DNA of 34,854 bases from an uncultured Schlesneria sp. (GCA_903858935.1 CAIOKO010000106.1:1-34854); one strand, 5' to 3'; numbered from the stretch's first letter, positions 23,741-32,710 are shown. Notes: generated by a model not told the origin, from the letters alone. Program-made: numbers and translations.

Positions 23741-26700
23741 AGTTTCCGGTCTTCGCCGGCACAGTCACATCGATGATCGGATCATTCAAGAAACGGATCA
23801 GCGAAACGGGAGTATACTTTGGCTGCTGATTTCGCCATTTGTCATAGACGCGACGTGACACGAATCCTACGGTTTCAAGCAGACTGACTCGGCCATCGGG
23901 TTCGACGGGTGGAAACCCTGCAAGATTCGGATCAACCGTGCTGCCGTCGGCACTTCCCCCAAGTCCATCAAGCAGGAAAGCGGTGAACCTCCCATGACGA
24001 TTCAGGTCATCCTCTCGCGCTGATAGGTCTTCGGTCGTTGCAGCAAAGACGACGGTGTTGAGATTCTTCAAAGGTCGCAGACGTGCCTTTTCGGATTCCA
24101 GTCGGGCAATATTTCCTGCGTAACAGGTATCAAGAAAAAATACTTTGCCGCAGTTCGGAATTTCTTCGATCAAACCACGGAACGCTGACCACGGGATTGA
24201 GTGTCTTTGCAGGACCGCCAACTGGGACAGGTTCTTGATTTCACTGACCGGAGGGACAAAAAAATATTCCTTTCCGACGACCTCGCCCAGCCCCGCCAGA
24301 AAGATCATGACCATATCGTTCGACTTCAGCGGTGTTTGTTTAATCTGACTTGCAAATTGACTTAATTGCTTCTGGAAGACCTCTTTTTCGAATTGACCGG
24401 CATCGGACAGTTTGTCATCTACAATGACTTTCACCACACCGATCTTGTAATGAGGGCCAGCGCTGTCCCCGATCAATTTCACAAAATCTTGCGCGTCATT
24501 GATACAGAAATTGAGTTTCAAGCCACCTTGATAGTTATTTGCGCCGATCGCCAGGACATGAACAGTCCGCATTTCGGGCTGTCCCGAAATCGCGAACGGG
24601 ATCTGTGCATCAGAATACAATCCCGACGCCAGCGTCGGCCCAAGGGATTCGACCTTCACGAGAGCTTGATAATCACCGGATGGTGGCGAAATCGTCCAGG
24701 CAAATCGACGCAGGCCTTTGGCGACCGACGCGATGGGAGGGCCAAGTTTGGCTCCATTGACCCAGCCCTCAATTTTGAATTCTGTGGAAGGAATGTCAGC
24801 AAAATCCACGTCAGCCATAATCGTGACTTCCGCACCTGGCGGATATGTTGACATGGAAATTGGTCCATTCAATTGAACACGTGGCATCTGGGCGACGATG
24901 GCACCGGGGTTTTGCGGGACGATGGCCACTGCCTTTAACGCATCAGAAAGTGATCCCAGCGCAAACAGCTTTTGCAACAGGTCAGGCCGCTCATACTGGT
25001 CCCGCAATTGCTCGGCACGAGAGAACTTCGGTTCTTCCCCGCGTCGCGACGGGTTGATCTGGAATCCGAATAGCTCGTCGCCGTCAACGCTCGAATTATA
25101 ATAGCCCCCAGGTGACCATGCGGCCCATTCATTGCGGCGATCAATGAAGAGTGTCGTCATTGGTTCCCAGGCAGGGGTGACGATGAACGGCGGAAGACCG
25201 GCACCAGCTCGGGCAGCATGGATCTCAACCGACTCTGTGAGCGACAGCTCTTCCAAAGATTTCAGAATCTGCTGTGGATCGGTAATTTCCCTACGTTTCC
25301 CTTCGTAGGGCAACGCAATTTTAACGATCTGGTCAGCGTCTTGAAGCCGCCTTCCTCTTAAAATACCGAACTCAAGCAGCGATTTGGCGACCAGTTGCCC
25401 ATCGCGAATCTCGAAATCACCACCCCATGCCGACCGCTTCAAGAAGTTGCCAGGTTGCGTGAGCAAGCCATCCAGACTCCAGATGCGGATTGTCTGATCC
25501 TGTGAGCTTGATGCAAGATAACGCCCATCCGCCGACTGACTTAAAGAATTGACTGCGTTTGTATGGTCGCGATAGTAACGGATCAACGGTGCTCGACCCG
25601 GCTCACGCAGATCGAACACAAAAATTCCGTTCTGACGCAATGTGCCGATTGCGACAGCGGAAGGCTGATCTTGCCCTTTTTCGAAGATCCAGCCATGTGC
25701 GGCATAATGGCCTTCGCGTTGATGTGACAGTGATATTTTTGCTCGTTCGATCCCTTTCGCTTGAATCACTAATGTTTGCTCAAGCCCTTCGAATGAAGGG
25801 CCAACATCGATTTTCCAATCCGGCGGTGCATGAGCCGGCATCGCTTGACCGAGAACGCTCGGACGAACAACCTCTGCTGTCGCCAGGTTAAACCCGTGTG
25901 TCCATTCGCCGCTTACGTTGGTCGAAATTGCGAGCATTGTTTCAGGCTCACGGATAAACTGAACTCGATGGACAGTCGAACCAGAACCCGCCAGCACGGT
26001 CGGTCGCTGTGAGGCGAATGGTTTCGCGCGATTCTGATTGTTCCTGAGATCAATCAGTGAAAAGACTTCGATTGCCGCCTCGCCCGGTCGCGTCATGGCG
26101 GCATATTTTCCGTCGGCACTGAGGGCCGCGGCGAGCGTTTCCCCCTGGAATTTCCACTCGCGACGTTCCACAAGTGTCGAGCCGCTATCGGAAATATTCT
26201 CTAATTCGGCATAGGCAAAATCTTCTTTACCCGCTGCAATCGCGGCAGTTGTCGGCGAGTGCAGTATCAGGACTTTCCCGTTTGTGCTCGTCGAAATGGC
26301 TCGTACAGGGATTTTTCGGAATGGTGTTTTTGTCCTCAGGGTTTTTCCTCCCGACCAGATTGCAAGTTCACCATTCGCATCGCCCGAGTACCAGCGCTGA
26401 GATCCCGGGACTGCCCCTATTGCGGTTATCAACCCCTGATGTGAAGAGACAAGCGTTTCGGTTGTCACCTTCTGATCGGAGGCGATCGTGAAAATTCTCA
26501 ATTGAGCAACAGGCAGTTTGGGATCGGTCGCCTGATTCAACGACGCAACAAACTGGTTATTCGAAATAAACTGAACGTACACACTGGAAAGAGCAGGATT
26601 GCTACCAGCAGGGAGAATTTGTTGAGATTTCCAGCTTCCCACCGACCATAAACGAACGTCTCCGTCGAGGCTCATGGAAACGAGCCATTCACCATTCGGC

Positions 26701-27230
26701 GAAAAGGAAACGGAGTTTACCGTTTGTAAGTGTCCGGTCACAAATCGCTGCATCGGGTCTTCGTCAGGAAGTGGCGGGGGTAGTATAATCAACTGCCGAC
26801 CGTGACTGGAATCGGCGATTGAGATGTCGCCGCTGATTTGTTGAGCCCCATAGCCACCGAACGCGATCAGACCTCTTGCTTCATTGACGCTCAGGGTCCA
26901 GATTTGTCCGCGATCATGACGCGCGATTGGCCAGCGAGCGTGATCGACCAGCTTGAGATCCGGAACCGCTGCACGCGCTTCGGGTAAACTCCAGATTTCC
27001 ACCGCTTTATCGGCCCCCGCTGCGTACAGATGGCGTGAATCGGATGAAAAGGCGAGTGCTCGAACGGCGGCTGTCGGCCCTCCCGTTGTCAGGACGATCC
27101 GAGCGTCACGTCCTTGCTGCGCCTGGCTTGTGCCGGGACAACACGCGAAAAAGATCGAGAATTGCAAAGCGGCATGGGACGCAATTTGTTTCAATAATCC
27201 GATCGAAAATCTGACATTGTTCAACGACAT
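23739..27230 (-). CDS. WD40 repeat protein with C-terminal caspase-like (peptidase C14) fold, His position altered
   Basis: ATG at 27230 gives 1163 residues with a plausible secretion signal (IASHAALQFSIFFACCPG, cleaved near SQAQQ). In-frame ATG 27263 and TTG 27275 are alternatives. WD40-like repeats are scattered in the first 600 residues (AVRALAFSSDSRHLYAAGAD, VNSVSFSPNGEWLVSMSLDG, VNSLSQSADGRYLASSSQDQ). A middle region has EWAAWSPGGYYNSS and QLRDQYERPDLLQ, seen in other WD40–caspase proteins of planctomycetes. The caspase fold begins near VHVLAIGANNY. The nucleophile motif FFLDTCYAG is intact (Cys codon at 24123-24125), but the usual GHG reads FLAGLGEVV (Leu codon 24288-24290). So the domain may be a pseudoprotease or use another base. 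It is co-transcribed with the kinase. Confidence 0.88.
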   Translation of the reverse strand: MSLNNVRFSIGLLKQIASHAALQFSIFFACCPGTSQAQQGRDARIVLTTGGPTAAVRALAFSSDSRHLYAAGADKAVEIWSLPEARAAVPDLKLVDHARWPIARHDRGQIWTLSVNEARGLIAFGGYGAQQISGDISIADSSHGRQLIILPPPLPDEDPMQRFVTGHLQTVNSVSFSPNGEWLVSMSLDGDVRLWSVGSWKSQQILPAGSNPALSSVYVQFISNNQFVASLNQATDPKLPVAQLRIFTIASDQKVTTETLVSSHQGLITAIGAVPGSQRWYSGDANGELAIWSGGKTLRTKTPFRKIPVRAISTSTNGKVLILHSPTTAAIAAGKEDFAYAELENISDSGSTLVERREWKFQGETLAAALSADGKYAAMTRPGEAAIEVFSLIDLRNNQNRAKPFASQRPTVLAGSGSTVHRVQFIREPETMLAISTNVSGEWTHGFNLATAEVVRPSVLGQAMPAHAPPDWKIDVGPSFEGLEQTLVIQAKGIERAKISLSHQREGHYAAHGWIFEKGQDQPSAVAIGTLRQNGIFVFDLREPGRAPLIRYYRDHTNAVNSLSQSADGRYLASSSQDQTIRIWSLDGLLTQPGNFLKRSAWGGDFEIRDGQLVAKSLLEFGILRGRRLQDADQIVKIALPYEGKRREITDPQQILKSLEELSLTESVEIHAARAGAGLPPFIVTPAWEPMTTLFIDRRNEWAAWSPGGYYNSSVDGDELFGFQINPSRRGEEPKFSRAEQLRDQYERPDLLQKLFALGSLSDALKAVAIVPQNPGAIVAQMPRVQLNGPISMSTYPPGAEVTIMADVDFADIPSTEFKIEGWVNGAKLGPPIASVAKGLRRFAWTISPPSGDYQALVKVESLGPTLASGLYSDAQIPFAISGQPEMRTVHVLAIGANNYQGGLKLNFCINDAQDFVKLIGDSAGPHYKIGVVKVIVDDKLSDAGQFEKEVFQKQLSQFASQIKQTPLKSNDMVMIFLAGLGEVVGKEYFFVPPVSEIKNLSQLAVLQRHSIPWSAFRGLIEEIPNCGKVFFLDTCYAGNIARLESEKARLRPLKNLNTVVFAATTEDLSAREDDLNRHGRFTAFLLDGLGGSADGSTVDPNLAGFPPVEPDGRVSLLETVGFVSRRVYDKWRNQQPKYTPVSLIRFLNDPIIDVTVPAKTGN

Positions 27231-27529
27231 TTTTCGGGTCGGTTGAATTCGACAGATAATCATATTGAGGTCCAATCGTGATGAGAGTTCGACGTGAACG
27301 GAGGACAGTCGACGAAAGGTTAAAACGGTTTACTGCCGACCCGTAGTCAGTATACGTCACCGGGAATCAAAAAATGAGTGATCGCATTGAGATGCAAACA
27401 TTTGAAACGATGATGAGCGGTAACGACGTGTATCACTCAACAGGAGTAAAGATTTTTGTGCCGAGAAGTGTCATATTCTTTCTGGATTGATCTGTCTCAT
27501 GGAAGGGCTCGAACGATTAACCGTTGGTT

Positions 27530-27711
27530 GAGCGCAGCGACACCGCCGGATCAGGTGTGAAGTTGGGGGTTTTATCCTTGAAGGATGACAGATTTATTTT
27601 TCTTGACACTTCGGATTTCGCCCAAACGTCATGGCGGATCGTCAGGTTTCTGAAATCCCTGCAGGATTTAAGACTGTTTCCTTCGTCGTACCCGGTGGTA
27701 TCGCTTCGCTC
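27530..27711. repeat. Inverted repeat pair flanking about 140 bp
   Basis: GAGCGCAGCGACACCGCCGG at 27530-27549 is matched, on the opposite strand, by 27692-27711 (GAGCGAAGCGATACCACCGG) with three mismatches in 20. The enclosed DNA has no recognisable gene. The structure resembles a small non-autonomous element or decayed repeat. Confidence 0.65.
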
Positions 27712-28048
27712 CACGGTCCGGCTAATTGCTGCCGTTCCCTTGGGACAATGAAAGACACCCTGCCAAGCTTGCCCCGGAAAGTCGTTACCCGCGTTATGTG
27801 CCACCGTATGACCGTAATCAGTCACGCGGTGCTCTACGACTTTAAATTTCCAAACGCAGTAACATGGTGTCGAAGTTGACTCCAGGACACCGTTAAAAGG
27901 CAAAGCCGGGGGAAAACGCCTTTTCACAAACAAGCGATGACGACGTCGCTTGCAATGCTGGGCTCGATGTTATTCGCCGTGAAAATACATCAATCCCCAG
28001 ATCGTGAACGGTTACGGAATCCTGCGAGGTTTCGTCTCAGGCCAATTC

Positions 28049-28284
28049 AGCCATCATCGCTCAGCGTAACGGGCATTGTTCGAGAACCAAACCTATATAA
28101 AAAAGTACGTTTTCAAATCGGAAATTCAAACGAAGTCGCCGTCCCGATGCTCTTGCAAAGCTGGAATCGTTTTTGTCACAGGTTCATCACGGGGAGAGAT
28201 GATGGCGACTTTTGCAGAAATCTTGAAACTTGACTCAATGAGTAAAGTTTCAAATCTGGAGACGTTCGAGGCAGTGGCACACAA
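28049..28284. repeat. Repeat element A (inverted ends, one long arm)
   Basis: GCCATCATC-x-CTC at 28050-28062 is repeated in inverse orientation at about 28192-28207. The right-hand copy continues to about 28280 and, over 70 nt from 28185, matches the reverse complement of element B (31944 downward) with 12 mismatches and no gap. Confidence 0.75.
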
Positions 28285-28545
28285 CCAGAGCTTTAAGTCT
28301 TGAGAACGCACGAGAAGCAAGTTGATCGCTCCAACGTGTCCGATGCAGCCGCACACCAGGTTGGTGCTGTTTTTAGAATTCTTTTAAAAGCGTTGCCATT
28401 CGTTCGGCAGAAGTTGCCGGAGTATGGGCGGAGGTTTATCGCTCGCGGAAGATGCAACGATGAATCATTTGGAAATCTCGTTTCGTAATTGGATTCCCGA
28501 AGTTAAAGAGTCGAGGGCTCCGATTGCCGCCCATATTTTGCGCTG

Positions 28546-29937
28546 ATGTTCTTTATGACGAGATCTCACATGACGAAATACGAACACAAGCATCTCGTGG
28601 TTCAGTTTGATCGGCCTTGGTTCGTCGTCGCACTCATGTTAGTAGGGTTGTCTGCAGTCAGTTATGGGTTTGCGCAGGATGATCTGCCAGCGCCCATTTC
28701 GCCTTCGGCTGGTCCTGTGATATCAGGACAATCTCCTAAAGCGACTCCAACTCAAACTCCCAATTCGCCTCCGGCTCCGCTACGCATGCAACCTTTGAAC
28801 GCGTTGCTGAATCAACCGAATGCGAATCAGGCGGGGCAAGCGCAACCCGCTGCTGGTCCATTCTTCACGCCTCAAGCTTCGGCGAGCACGTCAGCAGTCA
28901 GTCAGAGGGCATTTTCACCCAGTATGATCGGCGATGGATTTGCCCCAGCACCCTTTAAAGTGACGTTCCTGGAAGGTGTTTCTGGAATCAAAGGAGGAAC
29001 GCTCACCTCGGTTCCCGGTGCAGGTGGCTCAGTCGGGACATCGAAAATCGTAGAAAACGCCAGTCCAATTCCGCGCGATCGCGTCTACTTCAATTACAGT
29101 GATTTCAATGGGGTGCCATTAACTGAACACGGCGTGAATGTGAATCGTTACACGCCTGGTTTCGAAAAGACGTTCTTTAACGGTATGTCGTCGATCGAAG
29201 TTCGAACTCCTTTTGCTTCAACACTTTCGAATAACCTTTATGTGTTTGACTCTAATAATGGCGGCAGTACCCAGTTTGGCGATTTGACAATTTACCTCAA
29301 ACAGCTGGTTTACACTTCCGAGACGTTTGCGGCCTCGTGTGGACTGGGATTGGAGCTACCGACCGCTTCGAACACTCATGTCTTTTCTGCTCCTGGTGAT
29401 CCGCTATTCAGCGTAAAGAATCAGGCTGTCCACTTGCTTCCATTCCTTGGTAGCGTCTATTCTCCCAATGAACAGATGTTTGTTCAGCAGTTTTTGCAAT
29501 TTGACTTCGACGCGAACAGCAATGCTGTTCAGACCAATAACCTGAATGGAGGAACGACGACAGTTGGTCGCCTGACCGATATGAGCTACCTGTACTACAG
29601 TGTCGGTGCGGGATATTGGCTCTACAACAATCCGGGATCGAGTCGGTTTTTGACCAGAATCGCTCCGATCGTTGAGTTGCATTACAATAAATCGCTGACA
29701 AGTACGGACCTTGTCAGTGCACCTCCGCAATATATCGGTGCTCAGGGAATCAATCAGGACTTGTTGAATGGTACGATCGGTGTCACGGCCATGTTTAAAC
29801 AGAACAGTACTTTGACTCTCGGGTATGTCACGCCGCTCAGTTCCATTGATCATCGGCAATTCAATAGCGAGTTCCGACTGATGTTCAACTGGTTCTTTGG
29901 GGGTTCGGTTAACAGATTCTCCCGAGTTCAGTTTTGA
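28546..29937 (+). CDS. Putative outer-membrane beta-barrel protein
   Basis: The protein has 463 residues from ATG at 28546; ATGs at 28555 and 28570 are in frame and only shorten the N-terminus. A signal peptide is visible (WFVVALMLVGLSAVSYG, cleavage near FAQDD). A low-complexity Pro/Ala/Gln/Asn segment of about 85 residues follows, then a region dense in alternating hydrophobic and polar residues with many Tyr, Phe and Asn (RVYFNYSDFNGVPL, FLQFDFDANSN, LTLGYVTPLSS). The protein ends FRLMFNWFFGGSVNRF and then SRVQF; a terminal Phe preceded by alternating residues is the classical barrel-assembly signal. The family is not identified. The next gene, a cyclase, starts 18 nt later on the same strand. 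Confidence 0.75.
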   Translation: MFFMTRSHMTKYEHKHLVVQFDRPWFVVALMLVGLSAVSYGFAQDDLPAPISPSAGPVISGQSPKATPTQTPNSPPAPLRMQPLNALLNQPNANQAGQAQPAAGPFFTPQASASTSAVSQRAFSPSMIGDGFAPAPFKVTFLEGVSGIKGGTLTSVPGAGGSVGTSKIVENASPIPRDRVYFNYSDFNGVPLTEHGVNVNRYTPGFEKTFFNGMSSIEVRTPFASTLSNNLYVFDSNNGGSTQFGDLTIYLKQLVYTSETFAASCGLGLELPTASNTHVFSAPGDPLFSVKNQAVHLLPFLGSVYSPNEQMFVQQFLQFDFDANSNAVQTNNLNGGTTTVGRLTDMSYLYYSVGAGYWLYNNPGSSRFLTRIAPIVELHYNKSLTSTDLVSAPPQYIGAQGINQDLLNGTIGVTAMFKQNSTLTLGYVTPLSSIDHRQFNSEFRLMFNWFFGGSVNRFSRVQF

Positions 29938-29955
29938 CCTCAAAGGCAACCACGA

Positions 29956-31827
29956 ATGGCTCGGCTGGAGAAACGGGATTCCTTGATTCGGGTACTTCTC
30001 GACGCCGAGGATCGAATTCTGGAAATCGGCCGCCAGACAAGGGATGATCCAGACCCGCTCGCCGTTGTCACCACGCCCGATCTGACACGTCTTGTGATCG
30101 TTCCCAAGGACCATCGGGAAGTCGGTCGGCGTCAGTTGCGAATCGAGATTCTGGATCAGGTACGTGTTCGACTGACTAACGTCAACGAAATCAACAGTAT
30201 CGCGCTCGATGACTCGGTGTTGCCGCCAGGTAAGACAATCGAATTGTCGTTACCCTTCACCATTCATCGCGGGACAGTCGGAGTCGCTTTCGAAGGTCCC
30301 GTCGTTTCGACGTCGACCATCGAGCTGGACGACAATGATTTTTTTTCGCTGGCAGCTGCCCCCCCCGCGCCGAATTCGGAGGCCCTGGATTTCACTTCGT
30401 CACACAAAGATCTTTCCGAAAATTTTGCGTCCGGCGAACCTGAGTCGTTGTCGGATTCCTTTCGAAATTCGAATAAGGGACAGATGTTTAAGCGTCTGGC
30501 GAACTTGGTCGTCGTGCTGCAAGGTACCGCCTCCTCAAAGGATTTTGAGGAATCCATATCCAAAACCGCCTTGGATATGGTAGGCCTCGATCGAGCAGCA
30601 GTTCTCAAACGAGTCGGGACATCCTGGAAAATCTGTGCCCTGTCGACGCGGCGCGAGAATGACGATGAATCGTGGCGACCGAGTCAAGGATTGCTGGGAC
30701 GGGTTGCCAAGAGTGGACTAAGCTCCTGGGGAGCTCCTGGGGCCGATGGCAAAGGGATTTTCGAAAGCGCCGTTTCGGTCGTCGCCATGGTGGCCGCTCC
30801 GATTTTAAACAAAGCCAAAGAAGTCGTCGGCGCGGTTTATGGTGATCGTAAGGTCGGTGGGGGATTGAATCGTTCCCCCATCAACGAGTTCGACGCCATG
30901 ATGGTGGAAATCATGGCCTGCGGCGTTGCAGGTGGGTGGGCTCGGCTTGAGCAAGAGCAGGCGGCGCTAACTCAGCGTGCACAATTCGAACGATTTGTCA
31001 CCAAAGAGGTGGCACAACAACTTGAGGATGATCCCGAGGCGCTGCTTGGGCGCGACGCCGAAGTCACCGTTTTGTTTTGCGATATCGTCGGATTCAGCCG
31101 GATCTCTGAACAGTTGAGTCCTGCAAAAACATTCGAATGGATCAACGCAGTCATGGAGACCCTGTCGGAATGCGTCTCGGCGACAAAAGGGACACTGGTC
31201 GACTATATCGGCGACGAGTTGATTGCCATGTGGGGGGCTCCGTATGCCGTCTCTAACCACGCGTCGGCCGCCGCCGAATCGGCAATCCAGATGATGAATT
31301 CACTTCAAAAACTCAATGAAAAATATCCGCTTCCAGGAGGTGAGTTGACCAAGGTTGGCATCGGGTTGAACTCTGGCAAAGTGCGGGTCGGCAATACGGG
31401 GTCTTTAAAGAAAATGAAATATGGCCCGCTCGGTTCCGAAGTCAATATTGCCAGCCGAGTCCAGGGAGCCACGCGATTCTTGCAGGCGCCAGCACTGATC
31501 ACCGGTGCCACCGCGCGACAACTCGAAGGAAAATTCTGCACCCGAAGACTTTGTTCCGTGAGGCTGAAAAATATCGAACATCCCGTTGATTTGTTTGAGC
31601 TGTGCGCAAGCCAAAAGCCAGGATGGAGTCAGATTGCGAAAGACTACGAAATTGCATTAAAAGCCTTTGAAGAACACAAGCTTCTGACGACGATTGGAAC
31701 ATTGAGCCAGGTCGTTGCCCGCGAGACCTATGACGGTCCGACGATGGTCCTTCTTTCACGTGCCGTCGATGCCTGGTCCAGGGATCAACAAAAATACGAC
31801 CCCGTGTGGACGCTCCCTTCAAAATAG
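29956..31827 (+). CDS. FHA-like–GAF–class III nucleotidyl cyclase
   Basis: The protein has 623 residues; ATG at 29956 has AAAGG 9 nt upstream. Residues 1-115 resemble a divergent FHA domain (DHREVGRRQLRIE, LPPGKTIELSLP). A GAF domain spans about 175-330 (SISKTALDMVGLDRAAVLKR, AAPILNKAKEVVGAVYGDR). The class III catalytic domain (about 370-550) has the metal aspartates in LFCDIVGFSR and YIGDELIAMWG and the transition-state residues in SEVNIASR. The position that is Lys in adenylate cyclases (three before the Gly of IGDE) is Asp, and the paired specificity position (YGPLGSE) is Gly, so the product cannot be assumed to be cAMP. The protein is soluble with no membrane helix, and likely co-transcribed with the outer-membrane protein gene. 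Confidence 0.92.
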   Translation: MARLEKRDSLIRVLLDAEDRILEIGRQTRDDPDPLAVVTTPDLTRLVIVPKDHREVGRRQLRIEILDQVRVRLTNVNEINSIALDDSVLPPGKTIELSLPFTIHRGTVGVAFEGPVVSTSTIELDDNDFFSLAAAPPAPNSEALDFTSSHKDLSENFASGEPESLSDSFRNSNKGQMFKRLANLVVVLQGTASSKDFEESISKTALDMVGLDRAAVLKRVGTSWKICALSTRRENDDESWRPSQGLLGRVAKSGLSSWGAPGADGKGIFESAVSVVAMVAAPILNKAKEVVGAVYGDRKVGGGLNRSPINEFDAMMVEIMACGVAGGWARLEQEQAALTQRAQFERFVTKEVAQQLEDDPEALLGRDAEVTVLFCDIVGFSRISEQLSPAKTFEWINAVMETLSECVSATKGTLVDYIGDELIAMWGAPYAVSNHASAAAESAIQMMNSLQKLNEKYPLPGGELTKVGIGLNSGKVRVGNTGSLKKMKYGPLGSEVNIASRVQGATRFLQAPALITGATARQLEGKFCTRRLCSVRLKNIEHPVDLFELCASQKPGWSQIAKDYEIALKAFEEHKLLTTIGTLSQVVARETYDGPTMVLLSRAVDAWSRDQQKYDPVWTLPSK

Positions 31828-31850
31828 GTTTTCGTCGTTGCGTTTTGGGT

Positions 31851-32088
31851 TGCAATGTATTGGACTTCTTCAAGTTTGAAGCTTGACTTAAGGAGTCGAG
31901 TTACAAGATTTCTTCCAAAGTAGCCATCATCGCTCCGCGTGATGAGCATGCGTCGGAAACAATTCAAGCGTTGCCTTAGGCATCGGAACAAATATCTCGT
32001 TTGATTCCTCACTTTTTTTTGAAAACAAGAGTGTTGGAATTTGATGGGTTCTCGAACGACGCTCATCACGCGGAGTGATCATGGCGAC
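31851..32088. repeat. Repeat element B (inverted ends, one long arm)
   Basis: GTAGCCATCATCGCTCCGCG begins the left end at 31920-31947, and the right end 32061-32088 is its near reverse complement (GCTCATCACGCGGAGTGATC onward). The core can fold as CATCA/TGATG with CGC/GCG. The left arm extends to about 31851 and is homologous to element A in opposite orientation. This 250-bp stretch directly follows the cyclase and holds no gene. Confidence 0.8.
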
Positions 32089-32141
32089 ATTGGATTGAGG
32101 TGAAACCTCACTGGACGCTCTCGGAAAAGCAGTGACTAATT

Positions 32142-32435
32142 TCAAGTACCCCCATTCAGCCACTCCTGTGCGGTCTCAACGATCGTGCCGTTGAACTCCA
32201 CGGGATCAACCCGGAAGAGTGAAATGGATTCGATGAAATAACGTGTCAATTCGGCCGAGCCATCGCGTTTGACGAGAACGGCATCACCAGCCCGAGCTGT
32301 CAGCCATGTTCGCTTCGAGTTGATCAGTCGGCAACATTTCCTGTCGTTGTCGGGCTCGAAGGGCCAGACGATGACACTCAGGTGTCCCAGCGCTCGAAGT
32401 TTGATCTGAATAGCATGAATGGATCGCGACGGCAT
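32142..32435 (-). CDS. Hypothetical protein, 97 aa
   Basis: The open frame reaches 32462, but ATG at 32435 has AGGAAG 5 nt upstream and gives MPSRSIHAIQIKLRALGHLS as the N-terminus. The rest is mixed beta/alpha (VIVWPFEPDNDRKCCRLIN, GDAVLVKRDGSAEL, then a C-terminal helix TIVETAQEWL). No family is recognised and no signal or membrane segment is present. It sits between repeat element B and an inverted-repeat element, both intergenic-type structures, so its promoter is likely inside the 32470-32674 element. The good ribosome binding site and compact fold pattern support a real gene. Confidence 0.6.
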   Translation of the reverse strand: MPSRSIHAIQIKLRALGHLSVIVWPFEPDNDRKCCRLINSKRTWLTARAGDAVLVKRDGSAELTRYFIESISLFRVDPVEFNGTIVETAQEWLNGGT

Positions 32436-32462
32436 CTGGTCTTCCTGTGTTTCCCTCCCCAC

Positions 32463-32710
32463 CGCCCCCGAGGCGGTGGTTAACGGGCCTTTGCCCTAGT
32501 GCTTCGTCCATTCGAATGTTTCGAATTGCTCGGCAAGTCAATTTCGAAAGTGCATGAGGAACTCAGAAGCCTCTATCCGAAAAGTGACGCCAGACAACCT
32601 GCTGGGAAATTGCGGAGTATTGTCGCGGTGAATGGTTGCTCTTGCTAGTGCAAAGGCCCGTTTAATACCGCCTCAGGTGCAGCGGGGTTTCGTTTCGGTT
32701 TGCCTGCCAG
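32463..32710. other. Intergenic region with a short GC hairpin
   Basis: CACCGCC and GGCGGTG around 32459-32478 form a hairpin with a CCCGA loop just upstream of the 97-aa gene, part of the larger inverted-repeat element. Apart from that element and its 49-codon frame nothing else was recognised. Confidence 0.4.
32470..32674. repeat. Inverted-repeat-bounded element of about 205 bp enclosing a 49-codon frame
   Basis: 32470-32499 and 32645-32674 are 30-nt inverted copies sharing GAGGCGGT, then AACGGGCCTTTGC and a terminal CTAG, with about four mismatches. Between them a GTG-started frame (32499-32648) reads LRPFECFELLGKSISKVHEE and continues to a TAG lying in the right-hand CTAG. Whether it is expressed is unknown. 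Confidence 0.6.

Larger units (their letters stand above)
27264..28545. other. Gene-free stretch between the kinase operon and the barrel/cyclase operon
   Basis: Nearly 1.3 kb shows only short, overlapping open frames on both strands that carry repeat-derived sequence. It should contain the promoter of the leftward caspase/kinase operon (TATACT on the minus strand near 27350 is a possible -10) and that of the rightward operon. Two repeat structures are listed separately. Confidence 0.5.

Noticed and set aside
27517-27933. 138-codon leftward frame in the intergenic region
   Set aside because: It spans the inverted repeat pair and has repeat-derived, low-order sequence; no family feature.
27937-28233. 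98-codon rightward frame
   Set aside because: It runs through repeat element A, which explains its reading frame.
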